From Neoechinorhynchus agilis (taxonomy: Eukaryota; Acanthocephala): a stretch of DNA of 64,000 nt. The notes under the pieces are model-generated. The model saw nothing but the letters and a program-made list of their open reading frames with translations. It did no database searches and was not told the DNA's origin. The translations under genes were made by a program, and so were the position numbers. Below, in pieces: positions 32,473-43,187 of this stretch; positions within the stretch are counted from its first letter, which is position 1, and each line of letters starts with the position of its first letter. Where the stretch lies: the NCBI GenBank assembly GCA_051530055.1, contig CM121342.1:9114001-9178000 (forward strand), read 5' to 3'.

Positions 32473-34395
32473 GACAATAAAAATCCATTTTATACTCAAA
32501 GGCAAAGAAGATGTTATGCAGCGTAGGAACTACCGCGGCATCAAACTCATGTCTCACACAATTAAACTATGGGAACGAATGATCGATCACAGGATCAGAG
32601 AAGAGATCCGAATCAGCGAGGATCAACGAGGATTTGTGCCCGGCAAAAGCACAATCGACGCAATATTCGTACTCAGGCAGCTGTATGAGAGTTCAGTGAG
32701 ATGCGTTGCTCGTTGGACAGTGTGTTCGTCGATTTGGAAGGGGCGTTACGATACGGTCCCTCGAGATCTGGTGTGGGCATGCCTCAGGAAAAGGAATTGT
32801 CCCGAACATTAAGCGATGTTTCGAGAATGCGATGGCACAGCGGAACGATGGACTTTTTCCGAGTCTCAGTCGGTCTGCAAATGGGGTTCGGCTCTTAGCC
32901 CATTCTTGTTCACGATCGTGTTAGACGTCCTCGTCAGCTGTGGAGCGTAAAGCTGTCGCATCTCTTCAAGAAGATTGGACCATCAGAAAGATTTGTAGCA
33001 AGGAAGTGGACACGCTCAGAAATTTGCTGGAGAGTTGGCGACAGCGATTAGAGAGCAACGGATTGAGAGTGAGCAGGTGAAAAAATGATCAACCAACTGA
33101 TTTGGGTACGAGATGCAACGGAGACGACCACTGGCTATTTGAGCGTCTAATGATTCCAAGATCCTCCATATTTTTGAATTCGGATTTAGTAATAGCGAGT
33201 TTATCGAGCGGGAGGTGTCGCGGTCTAGCATGGAGTGGTTGTCCGTGTGTCTCAATAATGTGCTCCACTGCATGTTTGGTCAAAACGTCCGAAAAGGTAG
33301 GTCTCGTTATATCGGGGAAATCTGCGAGAATTTTACTAAATTCGTCGTTCTTCGATCTGCGAAAATCGACGCTGAGGGCTTCGATCGATACAGGAACGGA
33401 GGCTAATGGTATCGTTGCGAAAGTTTCTGCACTAACCAACTGCTTATTCCTTACGTCGACCAGTAAAACTGAGTGTCGGAGGAAATCAGCGCCTAGGATA
33501 GGGTGGTAAACCGCGGCAATAGTGAGCATCCATTCCGTGTGAGTTTTAGCGAAATTCAACTGCAGTAGCTTATTGCCGAATGTTGGGATTATTGAACCGT
33601 TTGCAGCTGTAAGTGCTCTGCCAGGGTGTTTGGTCGGTTTATCGAGTGTTGTGGCTGGAAGGACGCTGATTTCGGCACCAGTATCCACTAGGAACCGTCG
33701 TAAAGTTTGGCGTTCGTTTAGGAAAAAGAGGCTATTGACAGAGGGACCGATCATCATTGCCTCTACTAATGATCGGTCAATTCGTTACTTCGATATGCAA
33801 GGAATTCAGATCGAAAAGATCTTCAAATATTTGGGCAGCACGTTGAGCATGCAATGTGAGCTCACACCAGAGATCGGACAAAGAGTTCAATGCGTGTGGA
33901 ACAACTGGAGGAAGACAACAGGCATCCTTTGCGATAAGCTTCTCCCGAACAAGCTCAAAGGGCGGGTGTACAAGGCAGTAGTGCGACCCGCAATGCTTTA
34001 CGGAGCAGAGACGTGGGCTACGAAGGAGGAAGACGTTCAACGATTAGCCGTCAACGAAATGGGGATGCTGAGATGGTCTGCAGGATTGACACGCAAGGAT
34101 CGAGTGAACAATGAGGAGGTGCGAAAGCTGCTTGCTGTCGAGCCGATCGAGGAGGCAATCGCTAGGAGGCGGATGCGATAGTATCTGCATGTGACCGCCT
34201 GGGTAAAGAGCGCATGGATAATCGAGCTCGAGGGGAAAAGGAGAAAAGGGAGACCCAAAAAGAGGTGGGACGACAATATGAGCGGAGATTTCAAGACGCT
34301 GGGAAAGGCGAAGAACAAAGACGAAAGCCGACAATGCTGGAAAAACCACTTCTCAAGTGAGAGAAAAGTTCAAAAAAATGTTGTTGTTTATACTT
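32473..34395 (+). mobile_element. RTE-type LINE, copy B, interrupted by a gypsy fragment
   Basis: RT N-terminal blocks match copy A (32,473-32,744). The 3' half after 33,758 reads IFKYLGSTLSMQCELTPEIG, GRVYKAVVRPAMLYGAETWA, VNEMGMLRWSAGLTRKDRVN and RRKGRPKKRWDDN, the classic RTE C-terminus. Between them 32,745-33,078 is frameshifted RT sequence with a recognisable ESWRQRLESNGLRVSR. A Ty3/gypsy piece occupies 33,079-33,757. The LINE is 5' truncated and dead. Confidence 0.88.
33079..33757 (-). mobile_element. Ty3/gypsy-type LTR element fossil (protease-RT piece)
   Basis: A minus-strand relic inside the RTE LINE. It shows a retroviral-type aspartic protease (FLVDTGAEISVLP, GADFLR) followed by the start of a Ty3/gypsy reverse transcriptase. 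LTRs, gag, RNase H and integrase are absent, so only a fragment survives. Being nested in the LINE, it is younger than that LINE insertion. Confidence 0.85.
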
Positions 34396-36299
34396 GAATT
34401 GCTGTAAAAGATGAAGAGAATGTAGTTATTTATATATAAACCTTAGTAATTTCCATTAATTTAGTGTTTATTAATCAATTCTGATTTTATAACTTATTAA
34501 TTTCGCCTTTTAGAAATTCACATGTTATCAGCGAGAATATTCGAGAATTTTTCTTTAGTTTTACTGCAATCTTCTTTTTCTCTCAGAGATTGTAATTAGT
34601 AACCAAGTCGCATTCTAAAAGGAAATAAGTTCGATCGTGTTTTAATCGGAAATATCGCCCAGAAAAATATTCACACTCTACGAAGAAGGTTTACTTGAAC
34701 AGTCCCTTGTTTTGTTTTCTCTTTTATAACCATCAAAATCATCGGGAGCACTTGTATATCGCACAATCTCTTTATTTGGGTTGCCCATCCTCTGATATTG
34801 CAAAATTTGAAGATAAACTTATCGAAAGCGTTCTTAAATGTGTACGCGAATTTATATCACTGTTCAGGAGGACGATATCTCACGGCGAAGACCAGGCCCA
34901 AGATCGCTCAAGTACCTTAGGCTCTCTTAGCGGCCTTTTGTTCCAGGACCATCATGAGGTTTTTTATTTGTTTAGGTCCTTAAAGCCCGAGAACCCCGAG
35001 GTAAAAGTACAGTCCATTGTGAAAAGTTTTCTATCCATTGGTAGTTGGCCTTGGTAAAAAAATTCTTGTTTGAGCACCTTGTTTTCGTTGAGTTTAGAGC
35101 AAATCGCATGGATAGGAGAGTCATATCACGGAACATGGGGAGATCCAATAGTTTGCGACGGTCTGTTATGTCGTCGGCTCAACCTGTATGGGACTTATTA
35201 ATTTTGCAATTCTGAATAAAGAACCGAGAAACGATGCCGAACAAAATAAGTTGCAAGGGTGAGCATTGAAGAAAGGTCCTCTTCGGGCGTCGAGAAAGAT
35301 AGTTACACTGGATCAAAAGATATACCGCTTTTAATAATCAATCGAAGATGGGAGGAATATGTTCTCGTTTTAAGTGCTCCTGTGACGTATAACCCTCCAA
35401 TGAAATAGTGCTTGAAGACTTTTTAACACTTGGAAACACTGCTCGCATTTTGCGGCCCATATTTCAGGCTCTCTTGATTCCACTTGTGAGAAAGGAGGAA
35501 TTCTCGGCCTCCATTTACTTGTTCCTAAAAAAATGTTTTGAAAGTAGAGGGAGGATTTAGAAAAATACTGCTTTCAGCAACATTTCGAAGCGACCAAAAA
35601 GTAACCAACCCGAGCGACTATGAGATTAGGAGAGCCATCAACGCTCAATTCAATATTCTGATTGTATTCAGCATGAACATCAAGTTTTTCTATTTTAATC
35701 GTACAGTAAGTTTTCTAATGTTTAACGCTCCAGCAGCTTTGAACAAGGATGAATTTCGTGAACTAGACCTAAATCATGGGTTTAAACCAATCGAATATTT
35801 GTTTCGGAAAGGGGACAAGGATCCTTGTGTTATTCTATGTTTAACTAAAATTGACGACGTTCTCAAATTCTTCGACAGGTATTTCGGAATACTTTCAAAT
35901 TTGCTGACAGTTCCCGCAATGTTGCCAATGGGGATACATGAAAAGAGATTGTTTTTTTGGATAGAAGGTGCATAATTTTCTCTGGAATAAAGACATTCCG
36001 ATTATAGCATTCTTATGAGTGGATCAGCCGGTAGTCTTTTTATGGATATGTTTTATTTTTTCCATACACGGCCGAATGGGCACACAGTCCACCGATTTCG
36101 GTCTGGGAAGCGCTGGTCTGCGCTCAATGCCTCGAAACCGTACGGTTATAAGTTTGTACTTCCCTCTGGGTTCTCCGATATCTCGAAGAGGTGGGGGGAC
36201 GAAGTACTGCTGAAGGGAAGAAACTATAATCTCTTTAGCGCCATCTCCTCCTGGTATTCATAAGCGACCTAAATAACAAACCACTCGACCGAATGCAAT
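34396..36299. other. Spacer with relics and unsupported frames
   Basis: A decayed copy of the 54-codon ORF lies at about 35,294-35,386 (GSKDIPLLIINRRWEEYVLV), far from the main array. Plus-strand open stretches near 34,700-35,057 and 35,538-35,975 have no recognised domain and no family evidence. The stretch near 36,200-36,230 (GGGGACGAAGTACTGCTGAA) resembles 58,488-58,520, suggesting a shared repeat. Confidence 0.4.
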
Positions 36300-37168
36300 C
36301 CTCTCAATATAAAATGAGAACTGCATTCGGGTTTCGTGGCCGTAGATACTGAAAAGTATACCGATGCGGTCCACAGTCTGCTGGACTCTGGCGAGTTCGT
36401 CAAATTCAATTCCAATCCAACAGAAAAACGGGAGACACAACTAAATGCATTCTTGAGGACTCTACGGAAAAATAATTCGATCAGTGAGCACTTTCATCAA
36501 CAGACGAGGTCTTCTACAGCCAGGGCTTCCTTCTTGTATCTTTCCCCAAAAATACACAAACCAACGATACAATACCGACCAATAATAGCCAACTACAATG
36601 CCTTCAATCATCGTTTGGCCCGTAGAATCAATGCACTAATAAGGAGCGTCATGCCGAACACTCCGTCATACATAGCTGACGGCCCATCCTTTGCAACCCG
36701 AATGTGACTGGAAAAGTATGAACAATGCAAATTCTTCACGGCCGACGTAACGTCCTTATTTACGAACATTCCACTCCAAGAGACAATTTCCATAGCAGCT
36801 GAACTTCTACACAATCAATGCGAAGAACCGCGCCTTGATCATAAAACGTGGATAACTCTACTGCAGTGGTGCACATGCAAGACGGTTTTTGAATTCGATC
36901 AAGTTTTCTATGAACAACGCGACGGAGTAGCAATTGGTTCACCTCTGGCATCCACTCTAGCAGATCTGAAGCAACCCAACATCAAAAAGTGGTATTGCTA
37001 TGTTGACGACGTGTTCATAGTCACTGATGATGAAACAAACATGGGAGACCTAAGCATTCCATTCAACATGGAGGATCCAAGCATCCAGTGGTCAATGACT
37101 CAGGAAGATGAAGAGGGGACTATCTCCTTTTTGGACGTAAAGATAAAACACGATGATAAAGGCAACTA
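36300..37168 (+). mobile_element. Penelope-like element, RT fragment
   Basis: One reading frame encodes PLE reverse transcriptase blocks in order: FLYLSPKIHKPTIQYRPIIA, FFTADVTSLFTNIPLQE, FYEQRDGVAIGSPLAS, KWYCYVDDVFIVTDDE and ISFLDVKIKHDD. One in-frame TGA lies at 36,705-36,707, and the part between the SPLAS and YVDD blocks is shorter than usual. No endonuclease domain follows on this strand. It abuts an oppositely oriented PLE tail at about 37,195. Confidence 0.85.
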
Positions 37169-37194
37169 AAGAATTAAAGATTAATTTAATTAAT

Positions 37195-37440
37195 TTTCGG
37201 CCTGAGCGCGGGCCTTCTTCAGATATCTAAAACACGTCATTTTACAACCATTTGTCCTTTAGGACGTATATCAGGTGGAAGGCGCAGGTGGAGTTTGTAA
37301 TCCGCTTTATTGTGCGTTAATGTACGCGTTGTTTGTTCTAAAATGGCCTCCACCGTTGTTCTGTCTCTACGGTTGTTACATTTTGCTAGAATCTCAGTGG
37401 CATCAAAATTGATCTGATGCTATTGTGGTTAAAGTTGTGA
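37195..37440 (-). mobile_element. Penelope-like element, 3' tail with hammerhead-like motif
   Basis: Minus-strand coding for the end of a GIY-YIG domain region: FDATEILAKCNNRRDRTTVE, then NKADYKLHLRLPPDIRPKG and a stop. Just beyond, 37,195-37,222 reads CTGAAGA, then AGGCC, an 8-base loop, GGCC and GAAA. This is the CUGANGA-stem-GAAA layout of a hammerhead ribozyme core, a feature reported at PLE ends. Confidence 0.65.
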
Positions 37441-37549
37441 TGATCTTAACCCTCCAGATGAAAAATCAACTATAGCCTTTTTAGACGACTTATGAGACTC
37501 CCTCACTCGAAGTATCTCAAAATGTTTGAATTGTTGTTTAGGTCTTCAC

Positions 37550-38990
37550 CCGCGGTAAATGATTATTTATTAAAGACGTTCTTTGAACCTCGCCGGGTTC
37601 ATCATCAGTTCTTAAATACAAGAGGTTAAATGGTTATTCTGCTCTCACACGCGCTTATGGCTGATAGTAGTGCTTCATTTTGTTAGCCATGACGACAGTG
37701 TTTGCAACCTTGTCCGGTTTCTGTTCTTTGATTAAGAAAACTTCCTTAATTAAGCGTCGAAAGTTATTGTGTTCATTTGCTTTGATCACTGGCCACTTTG
37801 CACCTCGTGTAGTGCAATATTCGACGATACCACCTTCTGGGTTTTGGACCGCTTATGTTTCGTCAATCTAATCTTTGGTTTTCGGCCTTTTTGTCCAATG
37901 TAATTGCGTTTGCATTTTTCTACAAGAAACTTTGTAGACAACAGCCCTTTTTTCTAGTTCCTGGTATTTCCGGGAAATGAAATTTCCTATCAGCACAAAG
38001 GTTATCCTTGAAATTTTGTTACGCCAAGCAGTGTTATGTGGGCCTATGTCCGGCAATCTAATTTGCGGATCTATTCGATTTGGGCCCATGACTGTATCTT
38101 TTGACTGGATGTTCCTCGCACGGTCCGCATGCGGGTAAATTCGTTTCAATTGTTGGATTTTATCTATGAGGCAATCCTCACTGAAGATCTTATAGGTACG
38201 ATGCAGAAAACCTTTGAATATCCAAAGTATATAACTATTTGTTTCATTTGGCTTTCTATAGACCGATGTAGTAATTCGTGATCCGTTAGTTCGCGGTTAG
38301 ATATCCCACGAACTCGTTAGCACTCTGTTCATCATCGGGTCAAATCACGAATATACCATCTACATATCTTTTGTAGAAAACCGGTTTAATCGCATACGAT
38401 TCCATTGTGGTTTTTCCCACTTCACATTGGTAGCTACTTGTTATGTTTCCTCTGTCAAGCACTTAACCAAGAACTTTCCCAAAGTGTAATTGGAACTGGC
38501 ATTCATTGATACGATTGGTCTCAGAAGACATCTTTCATTGTGTATTTTTGGCAGACCATACATCTTCTGAATCCTTGGATCAGTTGGATATATCTGTTTA
38601 TATCTTTGCTTGCTTAGCCATCCATCCTCTTTGCCTGCTTCAGAAGTTTTATAAGCTTGTTCGTCAGCTTATTCACAGACGGATTATCTTTTTCAGTAAA
38701 GGAATCTGTGTCCGAAATAGAATTGCACCCATTTTCTGGTTGTAATCCTCTTTCTCAAAGAGCTACCGTTATATTTCCCTTGTCCGCTTTTAGGGAAACA
38801 ATTTCTATTGTCATAAGTTACTATGATGCATTCTACGACCAACGTCCGGTAATTTTGTTTCCCGATAAACTGTTGAGAGACCATTTCTCCAAAAGTCGTG
38901 ACTATTCGGGATTCGTCGCTAAGTCCAATCTGATCTCTTCTTTGTCGGCGCATAGTGGAGGCCTAAGTTCAACACTTCCTTTTGCTCACT
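37550..38990 (-). mobile_element. Penelope-like element with RT and GIY-YIG domain
   Basis: On the minus strand the RT active-site block KPVFYKRYVDGIFVI appears near 38,370-38,330. The endonuclease follows with AVVYKVSCRKMQTQLHWTKR near 37,930 and the helix KANEHNNFRRLIKEVFLI near 37,740. The GIY-YIG motif itself has drifted. Several frame breaks are present. The 3' edge carries a hammerhead-like CTGATGATGAACCC module (37,585-37,608) and the GCGGTAAATGATTATTTATT terminus shared with the 5.4-kb palindrome. Confidence 0.8.
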
Positions 38991-39460
38991 AATAAACGAC
39001 CTCTTCTTTTTGCTAATAAAGCTATTCTGTATTTTCTCATCTCTCCCTGCTCAACGCTGCCAATCTCTGTACGATATGTCCTTGAGTTTTCTGATTTTGC
39101 GATCCAAACATTCAACTTTCACCGCCAGCCTTTTCCTTGCGGTTTCTTTGCATCGAATGATTAGCCAACTGAACTCATTGCCATCGATCGTTTGCCTAAT
39201 TTCTTGTAGCCTCATAATCGTCGCCTTCTACATTTTTTCAATTTGACAGTATCTGTACCTGATTTCCCCTCGATACTTTATTGTTTAGAAATGCAGACTC
39301 AGATTTAATCGATTACATTCCTCAGGAAATTTTAAATCAATCCTGTAAAGCATGATACGCGCGATATTTCCTTCCACTTGTTTGATTGTTTGTTTTATGG
39401 CGAATTTTTTTTGAAAGATGATCTTTTTTTATTTTTTCTAGGTTTTACAATAATAGAACA
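38991..39460. other. Probable 5' part of the Penelope-like element
   Basis: Minus-strand sequence continuing upstream of the PLE. Charged open stretches are visible but no conserved block. The upstream edge of the element cannot be fixed. Confidence 0.3.
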
Positions 39461-39785
39461 CAAAACATGTAATCACCACCGTCCGCGCTGAAGTGCAGCC
39501 AGTGCAGCGGAAGGGGGGGAGGTACGAAAATATAGGGATTTAGCAAGGGCCCACTATTTTGTCCCCTTCGGAGTAGAGACGCATTTAGCGCTTTCTCAGC
39601 TCGGCACTCTCTGCTCCAAGATCTCTCGAAGAAATGGAGAGAAACGACCATCGACGGACGAGCAGGCGTATTCCTTCGACAAAATATCTCGCTTGCAGTA
39701 CAACGAGGCAATTCGGCTAGCGTGATAGCGACAGCTGAGGAAGGAGAGAAGCTAAGATTTTGCGGACGATGGTGAAGAAAAATTA
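39461..39785 (+). mobile_element. REL-type LINE, 300-bp 3' end with inverted tip
   Basis: Plus-strand C-terminal coding matches the fragment at 27.06-27.35 kb: the gvet block near 39,565, NISLAVQ-like sequence near 39,690 and the end EKLRFCGRW and stop at 39,776. At the left edge, 39,474-39,487 (ATCACCACCGTCCG) is the inverted copy of the element's last bases. This repeats the fold-back seen at 30.6 kb. Confidence 0.75.
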
Positions 39786-40099
39786 AAATGATTTTATTTT
39801 TAAAATCCGATATTTCGAAGGCACAATCTTGTAGGTTTTTTTGATCAGAATTGTTCGTAAGTTTTTAAATATGTGAGTAACCTTGATAAAGGCACAAAAT
39901 TAATTTCTTCACCATAAAACAATCATAAAGAACAGTTCAATCTTCAAACACTTGTTTGATTGTTTGCTTTATTCGTTGACCTTAAATACCGACATTTTGA
40001 TATAACATTAATTTAAAATTTCTGAAGGAATGAAATCGATTACAATAAAGTATCGAGGCAATGCTCAAGGAAATTAATCAAATTGGAAGTTGATTATGT
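39786..40099. other. AT-rich spacer
   Basis: A short stretch near 39,815-39,850 (GGCACAATCTTG) is reminiscent of the 200-bp satellite. Nothing else is recognised. Confidence 0.35.
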
Positions 40100-40270
40100 T
40101 GCTACATTTTGTTAGCTTTAAGCGCATGTGAGAGTAGAATAACAATTTCATCACTTGTTTTTTTTGGAACTGATGATGAACCCACAATGAGGATCGAAAA
40201 AAAAGATTTACTGAATGAAGACTTCTAAACAATAACTTTCTAATCATTTATCCCGGTACTTCCTCATGTA
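40100..40270 (+). repeat. Penelope-type terminal fragment
   Basis: CATTTTGTTAGC and AGCGCATGTGAGAGTAGAAT match, in reverse orientation, the sequence beside the PLE 3' edge at 37.62-37.68 kb. It is followed by CTGATGATGAACCC at 40,170, a degenerate stem and CGAAAA at 40,195, again hammerhead-like. The end GACTTCTAAACAATAA matches 5.49 kb. Confidence 0.6.
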
Positions 40271-40639
40271 CAGAGAACTTTTTAAAATTTCTTATCCGGG
40301 ATATTATGATCATCACATTTCCAATTCAACCAGTCGAAATTTGAGATGTTGGTATTTGCAATCCTCGCCCCCAGCGCATTAAACGTATTTTGGATTTAAA
40401 GATATTTCGAAAAAGGAAGCCTCGTCTCATCAATCATTGTTTATAGATAAAGGTTTATTGTCACATAGCTTTCCAAACATCGAAATAGCTAATCAGCTTA
40501 ACTTATTCTGTGATTTTAAGCGAAGAGTTCTAAGAATTTCGGTTTCTAGCAGAAAAAGTAATTTAAATTCTAAAAAAAATATTCATTTTTCTGATTCTGT
40601 TTGAAGATCGAATCGTTCATGTTTGTTTCTGGCGGGCGG

Positions 40640-40871
40640 CCCTCGCCGAGGGCTCATCATCAGTTCTAAAATACGACGAAGTTCGCAGAGCGTCTTTAAT
40701 CGAAAAAAAAGAATTCCAGGACTGTCCTCACATATCGACAAAAGCCATTACACCGTTGAAAAGTCGTCTAAGAAGCTCTTTAGTGAACAGAGTTAAAGTA
40801 GAGACCTCGATTTTTGCAATTGTCTTATTCTTAATCATGACTAAAAACTTCTATTTATTACGAAATCCGAA
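40640..40871 (-). repeat. Dispersed Penelope-associated repeat, second copy
   Basis: The stretch 40,672-40,869 is the reverse complement of 19,360-19,554. On the minus strand the adjoining 40,639-40,663 reads CTGATGATGAGCCCTCGG then CGAGGGC, a perfect GCCCTC/GAGGGC stem after the CTGATGA box, but no GAAA follows directly. Confidence 0.65.
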
Positions 40872-41429
40872 TTTTTCGGCCAGAAACGAACATTTCTGAG
40901 CATCCTTCAAATTAAGGCAAATAACTTAACTCATTCAATAGAAAATTTTTGGTCGATTGAATCGTTGTCCGTTGCATGATAGAAAAAAGAGGTTCTCTAG
41001 TTAACACAAATTCGGAAATCACTTGGTCTTTTCTATTCTGTGACGTCATCTAATTAACTTTTAATGCACGGGCGCGCCTCCCAAATGACGTCACACCGCG
41101 CAGCGGCACTCAATTATTCGTCTGAGTCGGCAACGGCCATTAAAATTGTAGTTTTATCGAGCGTTATAAAATCACATTTTCAGTGTAATTGTTCAATTTA
41201 TTTCACACGCTAATTTTGATCCTAATCAAATATGGTTCTGTGGCAAATAAATCATCGATTTTTTAATTTAGATTCTATGTTTTTCAATCAATCGGAACAC
41301 AAACCTCACCTTTTAGAAAACGCGGTCTCAATAAAATCGCTCGTTCTAAAACCAAACATGCATTTAAGATAGGCGGAAATCCAATAGTCACTAAAGTTGT
41401 CTGGAATTCTTGGACAATATCCGGCTTCA
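40872..41429. other. Aurora upstream region
   Basis: Intergenic sequence containing two perfect TGACGTCA palindromes and a CG-rich patch. Its position suggests the kinase promoter. Confidence 0.4.
41041..41093 (+). promoter_or_regulatory. Paired CRE/ATF-like palindromes
   Basis: TGACGTCA occurs at 41,041-41,048 and 41,086-41,093, separated by a stretch including GGGCGCGCC. This octamer is the CREB/ATF site. It lies about 600 bp before the kinase ATG. Function is inferred from sequence only. Confidence 0.4.
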
Positions 41430-41640
41430 TTGATATCGTTTTCTGGATCTTCCTTGATATCGATTTCTGGATCTTCCTTGATATCGATTTCTGGATCCCC
41501 TCTTTACATCTTTTTCTGGATTCTCCTTGATATCGACTTCTTTATTCTCCTTTATATCGTTTTCTTTATTCTCCTTGATATCGTTTTCTGGATTCTCCTT
41601 TATATCGATTTCTGGATCTTCCTTGATATCGTTTTCTTAT
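41430..41640. repeat. 24-bp minisatellite
   Basis: About nine units based on TGATATCGATTTCTGGATCT plus TCCT, with TTTATT variants. It ends about 33 bp before the Aurora ATG; TTATTAATTTAG at 41,637-41,648 could be a splice acceptor, so the repeat may sit in a 5' UTR intron. On the minus strand it would encode an 8-residue acidic repeat (DIKENPEN), interrupted by one shift. Confidence 0.8.
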
Positions 41641-41673
41641 TAATTTAGATTCGGTAAATTTACGAAGCGACTA

Positions 41674-42701
41674 ATGACCAAGGTGATTCGTGAACTAAAG
41701 GCCGGAATCGATCGAAATTGGGTTATTGAAGACTTTGAGATTGGGCGTCCGATTGGTAAAGGAAAATTCGGTCGTGTGTACCTTGCTCGGACCAAAGTGG
41801 GTCATTTGATTGTAGCTCTTAAAATTTTGTTCAAATCGGAGCTTCTCAAAGGACAAGTCACTCGCCAATTGGAACGTGAAATCGAAATTCAGTCCCATTT
41901 AAAACACCCAAACATTCTTAAAATGCTTGGATGGTTTCACGATGAACGGCGTATATACCTTATCCTCGAGTACGCAGAGAAAGGTGAACTATACAAAATT
42001 CTAAAGGCTCAGAAACGAATGGACGACGTTTTCACTTCAAGATGCATCTATCAAGTGGCTCAAGCTCTTCATTGCTGTCATTTAGCGGATAGATAAGATT
42101 AAGGCTCGTTTGAGTGGGTTTTTTTGAAATTTTAGAGTTTTTTAGATGATATTCCACAAAATATCTGTCTCAATAATCATTTTCAATTAACGTCAAAAAC
42201 TTGCAATCTAATAGTTCTCATCAACTAAAGTCATAATCCTATCTCGTAAATAAGGTCATTCACCGTGATCTCAAACCTGAGAATATCCTTCTCGATCATG
42301 AAGGTAACATAAAAATCAGTGATTTCGGATGGTCGGTTCACGCGCCTTCGAATAAGCGGAGAACGATGTGTGGTACAACCGACTATCTAGCTCCTGAAAT
42401 GGTCAGACATCTCGAGTACACCGACAAAATCGACGTATGGACGGTTGGCGTTTTGACCTATGAACTTCTGGTTGGAAATGCGCCCTTTGATTCGCATTCC
42501 ATTCATGCGACACAGAGTAAGATCGCCTCCGTCGATTTTGAAATACCCTCATATGTGTCTCCTATGGCTACAAAATTCATTAAGTGGCTTTTGCAGAAGG
42601 ATCCTGCGAAAAGACCGAATTTATCCGAAGTCCTAAGATCAGAGTTTGCGAGACATCATCTAAAGTTTGCGGTAAAGGAGTCTACGGAGGACGATGGATG
42701 A
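41674..42701 (+). CDS. Aurora-type Ser/Thr kinase
   Basis: Two exons, 41674-42090 and 42255-42701, encode 287 residues. Present are the Gly loop GKGKFGRVYLA (28-38), Lys50 in VALK, the alpha-C Glu near 69, HRDLKPEN (142-149), DFG (162-164) and the Aurora signature DFGWSVHAPS, with RRTMCGTTDYLAPEM in the activation loop. T176 aligns with the Aurora autophosphorylation threonine; one residue is missing from the usual RRTTLCGT. Aurora kinases act at centrosomes and on chromatin in mitosis with TPX2 or INCENP. The N-terminal extension is only about 20 residues. The intron would begin AGATAAGATT after GAT: a GT donor is absent where one is needed, although GTAAGA would differ little from the ATAAGA seen. 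This may be a non-canonical site or a damaged donor. A or B type cannot be separated. Confidence 0.85.
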
Positions 42702-43187
42702 ATAACTCGGTCCTGAAAAGGAAATCGAAACTTAATAAAATCGCTTATTCTCAATGTGCGCAATGGAAATAGAATTCAATTATTCCAATAAGGGTGTCAA
42801 CCAATTTGTCAAAAAATAGAAATTTCAGTAAGAAATTAAAAATAACAATTTTTTTACAACTCGAAAGTTGCTTTTAATCACAAAAAGTACACTTTTTATA
42901 AATTCAACCATTTGGTTCTTATAAATAACTGGCGATAGTAATGTTTTAGTGACAAAGAAGATTATCCCGAAATAACGCTCTGAAAAGAATAATACACACT
43001 GGATTATCCGTTTCAAACACACACAAATAATAGTACGTTTTTAGGTTTGAAGCTTTCAATGTTTTCTAGAAAACCAAAGCATTATAATGTTGGTTTTCAA
43101 AACAATCCAGACTATATGAGCGATCGTTATCGAATAGCTCCACTTGAGCTATATTTTTGATACCCGCAATTAATCACATCGATCGCG
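42702..43187. other. Spacer between kinase and homeodomain gene
   Basis: AT-rich. Contains AATAAAATCG near 42,735, a possible poly(A) signal for the kinase. No other feature seen. Confidence 0.4.
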
